A DNA stretch of 64,000 nucleotides from Endozoicomonas sp965198415 (GCA_965198415.1 CBDAPN010000030.1:62001-126000), one strand, 5' to 3'; shown: positions 1 through 8,848, counted from the first letter of the stretch. Made by a program: numbers and translations. Notes: a model not told the origin generated them from the letters alone.

Positions 1-602
1 TGGAGCAGGATTTGCACTTGCTTGGCTTTGTCCTTGATGCCGGTCGTGCCGTGGTGATCGCCCTGAATAAATGGGATGGTATGGATGAAGAGAAGAAAAA
101 TAACGTCAAGTCTGAGCTCAAGCGCCGACTGGGTTTTATTAATTACGCTCGCATCCACATGATCTCTGCCATGCACGGTACCGGGGTAGGAAACCTTTAC
201 GACTCCATTGAGGAGGCCTACGAAGGCGCTACCAGTAAACTCTCCACCAATCGACTCACGCGGATTCTTGAAGATGCAGTGCAAGAGCACCAGCCACCGA
301 TGGTCAATAATCGTCGTATCAAGCTGCGTTATTGTCATGCCGGAGCCATGAATCCACCGACGATTGTCATTCATGGTAATCAGACCGAGCGGGTGCCTGC
401 GGCTTACCGGCGTTATCTGGAAAACACCTTCCGTAAAGTGCTGAAAATCATGGGCACACCCATACGCATTGAGTTTCGCAGCGGCGATAACCCCTATGCA
501 CAGAGCAACGATGCAGACCCGCGCCAGCAACAGCGCAAGCGGCAGATTGAAAAATCCGCCAAATTTGCCAAAGAGAAACGCAAGAAAACTAAACGATCCT
601 AA
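1..602 (+). CDS. der: GTPase Der (EngA), C-terminal part
   Basis: The window opens inside this gene; the reading frame is open from base 3 and ends at TAA 600-602. The visible part starts in the second GTPase domain: NKWD (bases 75-86) is the G4 guanine-specificity motif and SAMHG is the G5 motif. It is followed by the C-terminal KH-like domain and a very basic tail rich in Lys, Arg and Gln. Der is a tandem-GTPase ribosome assembly factor acting on the 50S subunit. About 200 of the roughly 450-490 residues usual for the family are visible. A cupin gene follows after 11 bases. Confidence 0.95.
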   Translation, partial: EQDLHLLGFVLDAGRAVVIALNKWDGMDEEKKNNVKSELKRRLGFINYARIHMISAMHGTGVGNLYDSIEEAYEGATSKLSTNRLTRILEDAVQEHQPPMVNNRRIKLRYCHAGAMNPPTIVIHGNQTERVPAAYRRYLENTFRKVLKIMGTPIRIEFRSGDNPYAQSNDADPRQQQRKRQIEKSAKFAKEKRKKTKRS

Positions 603-613
603 GAGGTGACGTC

Positions 614-952
614 ATGGGCAATCTGTTTGCGAATATTCCGGCTGATTTATCAACATCTCCTGAAGAGTTGTTTGAAACCCATTTGGAAAGCTCAGGCGAC
701 GTAAAGATTGAGCGGATTGTCTCCTATGGCCACAGCACGCCTCCCGGGCAGTGGTACGATCAATCTTGGGATGAGTGGGTGCTGCTGGTCAGCGGCAGTG
801 CGACGTTAGTATTTGAGGGCGACAAACCCTCCGTTGAGCTGAAGCCAGGGGATTACCTGCTGTTACCCGCCGGCTTACGCCACCGGGTCGCCTGCACAGA
901 CCCAGAAATCGAGAGTATCTGGCTGGCTGTGCATATCGCTCAATTTGAGTAG
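614..952 (+). CDS. Small cupin-domain protein
   Basis: A 112-residue protein with a single cupin fold. The first cupin motif includes the stretch around WDEWVLLVSG, and the second includes the PGDYLLLPAGLRHRV region with a metal-ligand-type His. There is no signal peptide, so it is probably cytosolic. It starts 11 bases after der with GAGGTGA ahead of the ATG, so the two may be co-transcribed. Small cupins of this type often carry a metal in the barrel, but their substrates vary and I do not assign one. Confidence 0.8.
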   Translation: MGNLFANIPADLSTSPEELFETHLESSGDVKIERIVSYGHSTPPGQWYDQSWDEWVLLVSGSATLVFEGDKPSVELKPGDYLLLPAGLRHRVACTDPEIESIWLAVHIAQFE

Positions 953-995
953 AGAGCGTGTCACCGTGGTGGCAGTGCGCGAGTCCCTGCTTCCA

Positions 996-1023
996 TTGCG
1001 TAATCCCCGTAACAATCTATGCT
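996..1023 (+). promoter_or_regulatory. Possible sigma-70 promoter of purEK
   Basis: TTGCGT (996-1001) and TATGCT (1018-1023) are separated by 16 bases and lie about 30 bases ahead of the purE start codon. The match to consensus is partial. The gap between the cupin gene and purE is the only place where a purEK promoter could fit. Confidence 0.3.
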
Positions 1024-1054
1024 ATTATTCCCCGCTCAAAATTAAGGAGTGGAT

Positions 1055-1537
1055 ATGACTGTTGGCATCATCATGGGTTCCAAATCCGACTGGCCTACTA
1101 TGCAGCACGCGGCTGATATGCTGGAGCGCTTTGGTATCGACTATGAAACCCGGGTTGTTTCGGCTCATCGCACCCCGCAACTACTGGCCCACTACGCTGG
1201 CGAGGCGGCATCGCGGGGCATTAAAGTCATCATTGCCGGTGCCGGCGGGGCAGCACATTTACCCGGAATGGCAGCGGCATTCACCAGCCTGCCGGTTCTT
1301 GGGGTGCCGGTAAAGTCGAAAGCCCTCAACGGTGTCGATTCACTGCTGTCAATCTGTCAGATGCCTAAAGGGGTTGCTGTGGGAACTCTGGCCATCGGTG
1401 AGGCCGGAGCGGCCAATGCCGGACTTCTTGCGGCGCAGATACTCGGCTGTCAGCAACCGGATCTATTGGCTAAAATTGATGCTTTCAGACAGGAGCAAAC
1501 CGATACGGTTTTAGCCAACCCAGACCCTGGCGAGTGA
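1055..1537 (+). CDS. purE: N5-carboxyaminoimidazole ribonucleotide mutase, PurE
   Basis: A 160-residue class I PurE. It moves the carboxyl group of N5-CAIR to give CAIR in purine synthesis. The N-terminal phosphate-binding motif GSKSDWPTM, the catalytic SAHRTP loop and the GAGGAAHLPGM loop are all present. I chose the ATG at 1055 because AAGGAG (1044-1049) sits five bases upstream; a GTG two codons earlier overlaps that Shine-Dalgarno. The stop codon lies four bases before purK, as expected for a purEK operon in which the two enzymes act in sequence. Confidence 0.97.
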   Translation: MTVGIIMGSKSDWPTMQHAADMLERFGIDYETRVVSAHRTPQLLAHYAGEAASRGIKVIIAGAGGAAHLPGMAAAFTSLPVLGVPVKSKALNGVDSLLSICQMPKGVAVGTLAIGEAGAANAGLLAAQILGCQQPDLLAKIDAFRQEQTDTVLANPDPGE

Positions 1538-1541
1538 GTTT

Positions 1542-2687
1542 ATGAATATTTTAATGTTAGGTGCCGGGCAACTTGCCCGCATGATGAGTCTTGCCGGTGC
1601 CCCTTTGGATCTTAACGTCCTCTCCTATGACGTAGGCTCCGGGCAGCTTATGCATCCGTTAACCCACCATGTGAGCACACAAACACTGGCCGATGCCATT
1701 GCCGAGTGTGACGCCATTACCGCCGAGTTTGAGCACATTCCCGATGCCATACTGACTCAGTGCGCGGCGTCGGGAAAGCTGTACCCCAATAAGCAGGCCA
1801 TTAAAACCGGCGGTGACCGCAGCCTGGAAAAGGCGTTGCTGGATAAAACCGGCGTACCCTGTGCGCCTTACCAGCTCATTAGCGAACGCGAGCATCTGGA
1901 CCGGGCTATTGCAACTTTTGGGCTGCCACTGGTCATTAAAACCTGTCAGGCAGGCTACGACGGCAAAGGGCAGTGGCGGATAAAACCCGACAGCAATGTG
2001 GGTGAGATTTGGGCCGAAATGGCTCAGTTTCTCGCAGCGGCCAGTGGCCACACCATCATTGCAGAAAAGATGATCCCTTTTCAGCGCGAGGTGTCGGTGA
2101 TTGGTGTGCGGGATAAATCCGGCAACACCGCCGTTTACCCGGTGACAGAGAATGAACACACCGATGGGGTGTTGTCGTTATCCATCGCCGAAGCCATTGC
2201 CGAGAATATTCAGGTGCAGGCGGTGGCCGCTTTCAACAAGCTGGCCGCTGAACTCGACTACGTTGGTGTGCTGGCCATTGAGCTCTTTGACGTTGACGGT
2301 CAGCTGATGGTGAATGAAATTGCCCCCCGGGTACACAACTCTGGCCATTGGACCCAGCAAGGGAGCTTTTGCAGTCAGTTTGAAAACCATATGCGCGCCG
2401 TGGCCGGTCTGCCCCTTGGCAGCACCGAGATGATTGGCCCAAGCGCCATGATAAATGTACTGGGGCAATCTCAGATTCCATCGCAGGTGCTGTCAGTACC
2501 CAATGTCACCAGCCACTGGTACGGCAAAAGCCAACGCCCTGGTCGCAAAATGGGCCACATCAATGTGGTGGCAGAAACTGAACCACAACTCGGTGAAAAG
2601 CTAACACAGCTGGCCGTTTTTTTGCCGGAAGCTGACTACCCGGGCGTTGCCTTGCGTGGTCGTGAACTGTCAACACACGACGGTTAA
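1542..2687 (+). CDS. purK: N5-carboxyaminoimidazole ribonucleotide synthase, PurK
   Basis: A 381-residue ATP-grasp enzyme that makes N5-CAIR from AIR, bicarbonate and ATP, supplying PurE. It has the N-terminal GAGQLARM nucleotide-fold motif, the TCQAGYDGKGQ ATP-grasp loop and the NEIAPRVHNSGHWT metal and ATP site. Length is close to the family norm (about 350-390). It begins four bases after purE. About 90 bases after its stop lies a copy of the 17-bp-unit intergenic repeat. Confidence 0.97.
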   Translation: MNILMLGAGQLARMMSLAGAPLDLNVLSYDVGSGQLMHPLTHHVSTQTLADAIAECDAITAEFEHIPDAILTQCAASGKLYPNKQAIKTGGDRSLEKALLDKTGVPCAPYQLISEREHLDRAIATFGLPLVIKTCQAGYDGKGQWRIKPDSNVGEIWAEMAQFLAAASGHTIIAEKMIPFQREVSVIGVRDKSGNTAVYPVTENEHTDGVLSLSIAEAIAENIQVQAVAAFNKLAAELDYVGVLAIELFDVDGQLMVNEIAPRVHNSGHWTQQGSFCSQFENHMRAVAGLPLGSTEMIGPSAMINVLGQSQIPSQVLSVPNVTSHWYGKSQRPGRKMGHINVVAETEPQLGEKLTQLAVFLPEADYPGVALRGRELSTHDG

Positions 2688-2774
2688 AACTTTCGGAGGT
2701 TGTTGGAGAGCCGGCTGGCGGCGGCAGTCCATTCTCTGATAAAGACTTTTCTGGTGAGGCCGGTTTTACCCGTG

Positions 2775-2869
2775 ATTGCGTATAGCATCGCTTTGGGTTT
2801 TATGCCCTTTGGGTGTTTATGCCCTTTGGGTGTTTATGCCCTTTGGGTGCGATAGGGCGGGGAGTGCCA
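2775..2869 (-). repeat. Intergenic repeat with three 17-bp units (copy 1)
   Basis: Three head-to-tail copies of TTTATGCCCTTTGGGTG at 2799-2815, 2816-2832 and 2833-2849 are flanked on one side by ATTGCGTA..AGCATC and on the other by GCGATAGGGCGGGGAGTGCC. The same element occurs in the opposite orientation at 8610-8698, 16485-16540 and 22778-22866. I define the forward sense as the one starting TGACACTCC, so this copy is on the minus strand. It translates into a short open frame that I do not believe is a gene. Confidence 0.85.
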
Positions 2870-2997
2870 GCGGGTCAATTATTTTTGAGTGCTTGGCAAA
2901 ATCTGCTCTCACTTTAGCGCTATTTGGGTTAGAATCCCCAACGTTAAATGATAAATGACATAAGAATAGTGTCTTCTAATTAAAACGGTTTCTTTGC

Positions 2998-3309
2998 ATG
3001 CGACACAGGCTGACCGCCTTATTACTCTGTTTACCCATACTGTTTTTGGGGCTTAGCGGTGAAATTGTGCTTTCAAGTGAGCACAATAGCTATGAGAGTG
3101 TCTTTTACCATGCGCTTTCTCACGATGAGCCCGTTGAGTTTTTGCCTTACCACGATGCCTCCAACCACATCCATGAAACCCTGAACCGCGTGTCGCTGTC
3201 GCCTTTACCGGTGGTCAGGCCGATGGTGCGATTTGGGTTGGTCTTAATTAAAAGTTCGCCGGTTCGACGGCACTACCGACTATTGCGCCCGCCTTTACGC
3301 TTCGCCTGA
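2998..3309 (+). CDS. Small exported protein of unknown function
   Basis: A 103-residue protein with a clear N-terminal signal sequence (basic start, then a Leu-rich core over residues 6-20). The rest contains several His residues and ends in an Arg-rich tail. I do not recognise a family. It lies 43 bases upstream of the HupE/UreJ-like gene on the same strand and is probably in the same operon. The His content could fit a metal-related role, but that is only a guess from the neighbour. Confidence 0.6.
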   Translation: MRHRLTALLLCLPILFLGLSGEIVLSSEHNSYESVFYHALSHDEPVEFLPYHDASNHIHETLNRVSLSPLPVVRPMVRFGLVLIKSSPVRRHYRLLRPPLRFA

Positions 3310-3352
3310 GCCGTTTATCACACTAAATAATTATTAAACTGTCGGAGCTACT

Positions 3353-4117
3353 ATGTCCGTTTCATTATGGGGAGGGCGAGCCTTGCTCCATAGCCCTGCC
3401 TGTCTCGCAAAAACCGGGTACAGCCACAGGTATGCCAAAAGTGCTGGTCTACTTCTGCTGATGGCACTGCTGATGACGCTGAGTGTTGAGGGGTTTGCCC
3501 ACGCTGTGGCAGAAGGCGACAAAGGTTATATTCAAGAGATTAGTGGCGTCAATGTGATCGCTTTCATCTACCTTGGTGCCAAGCATATGGTGACGGGTTA
3601 TGACCACATTCTCTTTCTTTTCGGGGTGATTTTTTTTCTTTACCGAATTAAACACATCGCCGTTTATGTCAGCCTGTTTGCCCTCGGTCACTCCACTACG
3701 ATGTTGTTGGGGGTGTATTTCAATGTTGGCATTAACAGTTACCTTATTGACGCCATCATTGGCCTGTCGGTGGTGTACAAGGCGCTGGATAATCTCGGTG
3801 CCTATCAGCGTTGGTTTGGCGTTCAGCCTAATACCAAAGTGGCAACGTTGGTGTTTGGTTTTTTCCACGGGTTTGGCCTTGCGACCAAAATCATTGAGTA
3901 CAACATTGATGCAGATGGGCTGGTGCCCAATCTGCTGGCGTTTAACGTCGGGGTTGAGATCGGGCAGCTGTTGGCATTGTGCGCCATTTTAATTGTCATG
4001 GGTTTTTGGCGCCGTAGCGACGGTTTTGTCCGCCATGCCTACACGGCCAACGTGGTGATGATGAGCGCAGGTTTTATGCTCATTGGCTTTCAACTGACGG
4101 GGCTTGCGCTCTCTTAA
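3353..4117 (+). CDS. HupE/UreJ-family membrane protein
   Basis: A 254-residue polytopic inner-membrane protein. It has an N-terminal hydrophobic segment around residues 28-48 followed by about six more membrane spans. Family signatures are GYDHILFLFG, the HS-T motif in ALGHSTTML, FFHGFG and FNVGVEIGQ. HupE/UreJ proteins are nickel or cobalt permeases linked to hydrogenase and urease. This second subgroup is often found without those enzymes, and no metalloenzyme gene is next to it here. It sits between a small exported protein and a membrane-anchored protein. Confidence 0.85.
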   Translation: MSVSLWGGRALLHSPACLAKTGYSHRYAKSAGLLLLMALLMTLSVEGFAHAVAEGDKGYIQEISGVNVIAFIYLGAKHMVTGYDHILFLFGVIFFLYRIKHIAVYVSLFALGHSTTMLLGVYFNVGINSYLIDAIIGLSVVYKALDNLGAYQRWFGVQPNTKVATLVFGFFHGFGLATKIIEYNIDADGLVPNLLAFNVGVEIGQLLALCAILIVMGFWRRSDGFVRHAYTANVVMMSAGFMLIGFQLTGLALS

Positions 4118-4134
4118 AAACACAGGATTCAACC

Positions 4135-4740
4135 ATGTATAACGCAAACAAACCGGTAAACTCAGAACTGCCCTCCACTGTGCAACTGCTGCGCTCTACG
4201 GTATTGGCGTTGATCGCTGCGGTGGTCATTTTGCTGACCATCGTGTTACCGGCAGAATACGCGCTGGACCCAACGGGTGCTGGTCGTCTGTTAGGTTTAT
4301 TGGAGATGGGCGAAATAAAAAGCCAGCTGGCCGAAGAGGCTGCTGCCGATCGGCTACGTGTTGAACAGCCGGTGCTGGCAGAGCGGGTGGTGGCAGAGCC
4401 GGTAATCAATGCGCCAGAGGTGATTGTTTGGCGGGATGAGATCCGCATACCACTGATTCCCGGGCAGGGCGCTGAAGTCAAGTTGGTGATGCAGCAGGGA
4501 GAAACCGCTGCCTATGCCTGGATTGCCGAGGGTGGGCCGGTGAACTTTGATCTGCACGGTGACGCCCGTGGTCGTTCCATCAGTTATGAAAAAGGCCGTG
4601 GCGTTCCACAGGCTGAAGGTGAGCTGGTGGCCGAGTTTACCGGCAATCATGGCTGGTTTTTCCGTAACCGTAACCAGCACGATGTAACGGTCATTCTCTC
4701 CACCCGGGGAGCCTATGCAGAGATGCAGCGGGTCTTATAG
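4135..4740 (+). CDS. Membrane-anchored protein linked to the HupE/UreJ-like gene
   Basis: A 201-residue protein with one membrane span around residues 20-40, then a periplasmic region that begins with a short helical linker and ends in a probable beta-rich domain. Residues near the end (NHGWFFRNRNQHDVTV) resemble proteins annotated only as transmembrane anchor proteins that accompany HupE/UreJ-like genes. It starts 17 bases after the permease, so the two are very likely co-expressed and may form a membrane complex. The biochemical role is unknown. Confidence 0.7.
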   Translation: MYNANKPVNSELPSTVQLLRSTVLALIAAVVILLTIVLPAEYALDPTGAGRLLGLLEMGEIKSQLAEEAAADRLRVEQPVLAERVVAEPVINAPEVIVWRDEIRIPLIPGQGAEVKLVMQQGETAAYAWIAEGGPVNFDLHGDARGRSISYEKGRGVPQAEGELVAEFTGNHGWFFRNRNQHDVTVILSTRGAYAEMQRVL

Positions 4741-4751
4741 GTACACAATTA

Positions 4752-4776
4752 TCTCGTTCCCGCTCTGGGAACGAGA
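4752..4776. terminator. Hairpin between convergent genes
   Basis: TCTCGTTCCC (4752-4761) pairs perfectly with GGGAACGAGA (4767-4776) across a five-base loop. It lies in the 50-base gap between two genes that converge, so it can serve both strands. There is no long T run on either side, so it may be a weak terminator or a REP-like hairpin. Confidence 0.5.
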
Positions 4777-4790
4777 CTGCCGATGTCGGG

Positions 4791-5561
4791 TCAGGACTGA
4801 GTGCTGAGCATACTGGCAATATCGCTCGCGGGGCGATAGCCCGGAATCATCTGGCCATTTTCCAGCACCATGGCCGGGGTACCGCTCACGCCCATTTGCA
4901 CACCCAGATTGTATTGGCGTTCAATGAGACTTTTACAGGCGGCGACGTCTCCGGCGATTTCAACGCTGATGGACTTGCCGGATTTCAGATCATTCATTGC
5001 CTGTTTGCGGTCTACGGAACACCAGGCATCGGCGAGCTTATTGTAAACCGGTGAGTTCTTGCCACCCCGTGGAAAGGCCAGATACCTCAGTTCGATGCCC
5101 AACTCATTCAGCTCGGCCACCTCGCGGTGCAGTTTACGACAGTAGCCGCAGTCCACATCGGTAAAGGCATAGACAACGCCTTTGGTTTCGCCCTTGGGGG
5201 AAAACACCACCATATCGTCGGTATTGATGGTTTTCAGCAGCTTGGCGTTTTGCTTGCTTTTGAGCTCTTCAGTGAGGTTGACCAGCCGGTCACCGCGGAC
5301 TTCAAGCATATCCCCCCGCAACAGGTGCTGACCGGTTGCACTGCTGTAAAAGACATTGCCACCCTGAATAGTCACCTTGTAAACGCCGGGCATAGGGCTT
5401 TCGGTAATGGACTCAATGGGAATAGAGGCATCAATCTTTTTCAGCTGATTTTCAATAACGCTTTGGGGAGTGGGAGTGGTCGGGCTGGTATCTTTAGCGT
5501 TGGCCTGAATTGAGCCGGTGGCCACCACAGTGGCCAGAAGCAGTGCAGAGAATTTCGCCAT
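4791..5561 (-). CDS. dsbC: Thiol:disulfide interchange protein DsbC
   Basis: A 256-residue periplasmic disulfide isomerase. A signal peptide ends after the QANA stretch near residue 22. An N-terminal dimerisation domain and a thioredoxin domain follow, with the active site CGYC in DVDCGYCRKLH. The cis-Pro loop is SGTPAMV, and two further Cys (AWCSVD and AACKSL) match the structural pair in DsbC. The start ATG has AAGGAAA ahead of it. Its neighbour on the same strand upstream is xerD, the order known from enterobacteria. Confidence 0.93.
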   Translation of the reverse strand: MAKFSALLLATVVATGSIQANAKDTSPTTPTPQSVIENQLKKIDASIPIESITESPMPGVYKVTIQGGNVFYSSATGQHLLRGDMLEVRGDRLVNLTEELKSKQNAKLLKTINTDDMVVFSPKGETKGVVYAFTDVDCGYCRKLHREVAELNELGIELRYLAFPRGGKNSPVYNKLADAWCSVDRKQAMNDLKSGKSISVEIAGDVAACKSLIERQYNLGVQMGVSGTPAMVLENGQMIPGYRPASDIASMLSTQS

Positions 5562-5907
5562 GTTGTTTCCTTGGGTTAGCTAACAGGGTAGCTGGTAGTT
5601 TATGGGTAGTTAACTGCTTACCCGGATTAACACCCCGGCATACGTTCCTGGAGTCTGTTCGAGATATAAATAGCGGCAGCAAAAAACGGGCCTTAAGAAC
5701 CGGAGATTGGATGCGCAATTTTCTACTGCCTGGCTACGGGCGAAATTCTCGGACAGCCTCCTGAAAGCATGTGAAGCAGTTATCCGATAGCTGGGTAAGA
5801 GCTATCGGCGACGTATGGGGACGCTGGATTAAAGTGCTACAGTGTAGCTTTAATTCAACGGGTTGTAACGTTAGGACATTTACTTTGTTTTGCCATGTTG
5901 GCCAATT
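5562..5907. other. Gap between xerD and dsbC
   Basis: About 350 bases with no credible gene. An imperfect inverted repeat at about 5828-5853 (ATTAAAG.GCTAC facing GTAGC.TTTAAT) could be the xerD terminator. The dsbC promoter should also lie here, but I could not single out convincing -35 and -10 boxes. Confidence 0.4.
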
Positions 5908-6807
5908 TCACCCTCTCGGATGGTGTTTTTGATGCAGCTGCACGAGCCGGTGGTTGGCAATGTGGGTGTAGATTTGCGTGGTAGACAGGTCGCTGTGCCC
6001 TAACAGCAGCTGTACCACCCGCAAATCGGCGCCATGATTGAGCAAATGGGTGGCAAACGCGTGGCGCAACACATGAGGGGAGACATCGGCGTGAATGCCA
6101 GCGATGGCATTGTAATGCTTGATGCGATGCCAGAACGTTTGCCGAGTCATGGCCCGCCCCTGTCGGCCGGGGAAGACAATGGGGCTTTCATAACCATTAA
6201 GGCAGTCAGCTCTGGCTTGGTTTATATAGGTATTGAGCCACTCAATAGCGCTTTGACCCATCGGTATCAGCCGCTCTTTTTGACCTTTGCCAATGATGCG
6301 AATCACGCCTTGGCGCAGGTTAATATTGTCCAGAGTAACGGTTACCAGTTCTGAGATTCGCAGACCGCAGGCGTAAAGTATTTCCAGCATCGCCCGGTCT
6401 CGCAGGCCGATGGGTGTGTGGGTATCCGGGCTGCGCAACAGCTTCTCAACGTCGGCTTCTGACAGCGTTTTGGGCAGTGATTTGCCCTGACGGGGCAGGT
6501 CAATGTTGGCGGTAATGTCGGCGGCTATCTGGCCGGTTTGATACAGATAACGGTAAAGCCCACGCAGGCTTGATATCTGCCGTGCCGTGGAGCGGGGATG
6601 ATAGCCCTGCTCACAGCGCCAGGTTAAAAAGTGGTGCAAATCGGTTTGTGTAACTGCTGACAACGTTGTGAAGGTCTGTTGTTGCCTGAGCCACTTAACC
6701 AGTAGTAAAAGATCCCTTTTATAAGAGTCCCGGGTATTAATGCTGAGTCCGCGTTCCAGCCAGAGGTGTTGCAAAAATTCCTGTAGTTCAGGGGGGTTAG
6801 GTGTCAC
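5908..6807 (-). CDS. xerD: Site-specific tyrosine recombinase XerD
   Basis: A 299-residue tyrosine recombinase that, with XerC, resolves chromosome dimers at dif. The N-terminal SAM-like core-binding domain covers about residues 5-90 and the catalytic domain the rest. The full catalytic set is visible: Arg150, Lys174, His245, Arg248, His271 and the nucleophile Tyr280. The start is GTG at 6807; AAAGGA lies about ten bases upstream. Length and context (dsbC downstream) support XerD rather than an integron or phage integrase. Confidence 0.95.
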   Translation of the reverse strand: MTPNPPELQEFLQHLWLERGLSINTRDSYKRDLLLLVKWLRQQQTFTTLSAVTQTDLHHFLTWRCEQGYHPRSTARQISSLRGLYRYLYQTGQIAADITANIDLPRQGKSLPKTLSEADVEKLLRSPDTHTPIGLRDRAMLEILYACGLRISELVTVTLDNINLRQGVIRIIGKGQKERLIPMGQSAIEWLNTYINQARADCLNGYESPIVFPGRQGRAMTRQTFWHRIKHYNAIAGIHADVSPHVLRHAFATHLLNHGADLRVVQLLLGHSDLSTTQIYTHIANHRLVQLHQKHHPRG

Positions 6808-6971
6808 TGTTTATTAATCCTTTCGTTTAATGGGTTTATGATAACAGCAACTGCTTATGCATTTCGTCTTTTGAGTATGAACGTAGGAAAAATAATCTTT
6901 CTGCGGGTTTCTAGGAACTATTTCTGGGCCGCATAGTCAATAGTATTTTATTCTACGCTAAGGTGATTGAG

Positions 6972-8612
6972 ATGAATATTCAAGGCAGCGGGGGTGTTAG
7001 CTCCATTACTAATGATAAAAAAATAGAGAAGATGTGGGTTATATTTGATAGGGCTGGCCGGGCGGATATAAGAGCCATTCAACGTTATCTACAAGGTGAG
7101 GTTAAATTTGAGAGCCTATCTAAGGAGCAGGTGGGTTTTTTGCACCGGTCTTCTAATTTTCTGTACAAAAGAAGATTTGAGGGGCGACCAGATGTAAAAG
7201 AAGAAATTAAGAGCTTTCTTGTTTTTATGATTGAACAACAAAGTAAACGAGTTGATGGTAAAGGAAGAAAGGTTGCCCGTCGTGAGGGAGAACCTATAGT
7301 CAATAACAATAAAGTAAATGACAATCGATATAAAAATCTGCCAAAAGCAATCGAATTGAGGGATGAAAATTTTGACCCATCGGTTGTTCAGTTCTTTGAG
7401 CATGAAATCCTTGGTCCTTTAATTAAAAAGGGTGTAAAAAAAGAACTCATCCAAATTATGGCCCTGATTTATATTCATGGGGATAAATTCTACATGCCTG
7501 ATCCTGGCTGGCCGCAAGAGACTATAAATCGTTTTCATCAACACAGGCAGATGCTTGGTGAAGAGAAAAGTGAACAGATTGGGAAATACATCCAGAAATA
7601 TTTGAAAGAGGCTGAAGAGTTATATGATGTGGAAATTATAGATGATACGCATAAAGGCGTTAAAAATAACAAAGTGATAAACCAGCCATATGAAAATAAA
7701 GGAAATGACACCCAGCCTGAAGCCGAAAAAGTTAAGGAGGTGAATAAAATTAATAACCAGAAAATACTGGCTGGAGCAGAAAAAAATGATAACCCTCCGC
7801 AAGCTGGGGCTGTATCAAGAAAAGCTGAAAAAACTCAGCAACAAATTGAAGAAGAGTTGAGTCGTATAATAATTTCGTTAATAAAAGATAACGTTGACGG
7901 AGATTTTTTTGGGAATTTGTCCGGCTGTGTATCTCAGGGGGAAGCATTCTTGATAGATGTCCTTCGCGAACACATACCGATTGCTAGTCAATGGGTTTGT
8001 AACTCTTTGAAAGGGTTGATGAAAGAAATAAAGAGGCATGACCGCAAGAAATACGCTAACTATATTAATCTTGAATACAAAAGAAGAATTAGAGAAAAAG
8101 AGAATAGAAAAGTACTGCCCAATAATTTCGCAAGGGCGATCATAAATAATCCAGAAATCAAAAACGATGGACGGATAAAAAATCAAGCAACAGAATCGTT
8201 AGTGGCTGAGGGTAATGCTATTGAAAATTCAGATTTACCTAAGGAAGAAAGGCTGTACTTGTCCCTATTAACCAAGTTTTTAGCCTATTTAAAGGACAGG
8301 TATGACGTGCAAAGCAAGGAAGAGCTATTGAAGAAGCATTTTGATAAATATTTCTATCATAAAGGTTGTGATCGAGTTAAAGATCATACTTTTGATGGTC
8401 TTTTAGGCATAGAAGGTAGGCTCACGACTGAGGAAATTACTTTCATGGCTAAAATTTTTCTCCCTGGTCGTGTGTTAAATCAAGGTGCTTCTCAAAACAT
8501 ACGAGACTATTTCTTTGAATTTATTACAGAGTTTCGTAGAAATAACTTGATGAATTTAGGCGCATTTTTGGGGGCTTTACACTATAAGGATCTGAAAGAC
8601 CGGTTGGTCTGA
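6972..8612 (+). CDS. AT-rich orphan protein of unknown function
   Basis: About 546 residues from ATG 6972, which I prefer over an in-frame GTG at 6963 because AAGG lies eight bases upstream of it. The protein is highly charged, with many Lys, Glu and Asn, and is predicted to be mostly helical. Residues about 230-300 form a low-complexity linker, and a C-terminal domain follows from about residue 420. It has no signal peptide or membrane span. The base composition is clearly more AT-rich than the flanking core genes xerD and rplS, suggesting horizontal origin. The stop codon TGA is the first triplet of the intergenic repeat. I do not recognise a family. Candidate roles include a secreted effector, but nothing in the sequence proves this. 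Confidence 0.7.
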   Translation: MNIQGSGGVSSITNDKKIEKMWVIFDRAGRADIRAIQRYLQGEVKFESLSKEQVGFLHRSSNFLYKRRFEGRPDVKEEIKSFLVFMIEQQSKRVDGKGRKVARREGEPIVNNNKVNDNRYKNLPKAIELRDENFDPSVVQFFEHEILGPLIKKGVKKELIQIMALIYIHGDKFYMPDPGWPQETINRFHQHRQMLGEEKSEQIGKYIQKYLKEAEELYDVEIIDDTHKGVKNNKVINQPYENKGNDTQPEAEKVKEVNKINNQKILAGAEKNDNPPQAGAVSRKAEKTQQQIEEELSRIIISLIKDNVDGDFFGNLSGCVSQGEAFLIDVLREHIPIASQWVCNSLKGLMKEIKRHDRKKYANYINLEYKRRIREKENRKVLPNNFARAIINNPEIKNDGRIKNQATESLVAEGNAIENSDLPKEERLYLSLLTKFLAYLKDRYDVQSKEELLKKHFDKYFYHKGCDRVKDHTFDGLLGIEGRLTTEEITFMAKIFLPGRVLNQGASQNIRDYFFEFITEFRRNNLMNLGAFLGALHYKDLKDRLV

Positions 8613-8698
8613 CACTCCCCGCCCTATCGCACCCAAAGGGCATAAATACCCAAAGGGCATAAATACCCAGAGGGCATAAAAGTGATGCTTTACGCAAT
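8610..8698 (+). repeat. Intergenic repeat with three 17-bp units (copy 2)
   Basis: It begins TGACACTCCCCGCC and continues with three CCCAAAGGGCATAAATA-type units, the third with CAGAGG in place of CAAAGG, and ends GTGATGCTTTACGCAA. The first TGA is also the stop codon of the gene at 6972-8612. It shares its frame and edge sequences with the copies near 2.8, 16.5 and 22.8 kb. Confidence 0.85.
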
Positions 8699-8848
8699 CT
8701 CCGGTAACGGTATGGGTGTACTTGTGCGGTTAACCGCAGAGGCTGTTTGAGAATAGTGTCTACCAACGCTTGCCATATCGGGTTGGCTTTTATTCCAATT
8801 TGTGGTGATTTAAAAAATTGTTGGTGATGTTGTCGAATTCAAGCGCAT

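Noticed and set aside
1659..2159. 166-codon minus-strand frame inside purK
   Set aside because: Antisense of a complete ATP-grasp gene with no supporting signal.
2776..2958. Open frame of 60 codons after purK
   Set aside because: It is the translation of the 17-bp repeat (periodic LWVFMPFG-type peptide) with no Shine-Dalgarno.
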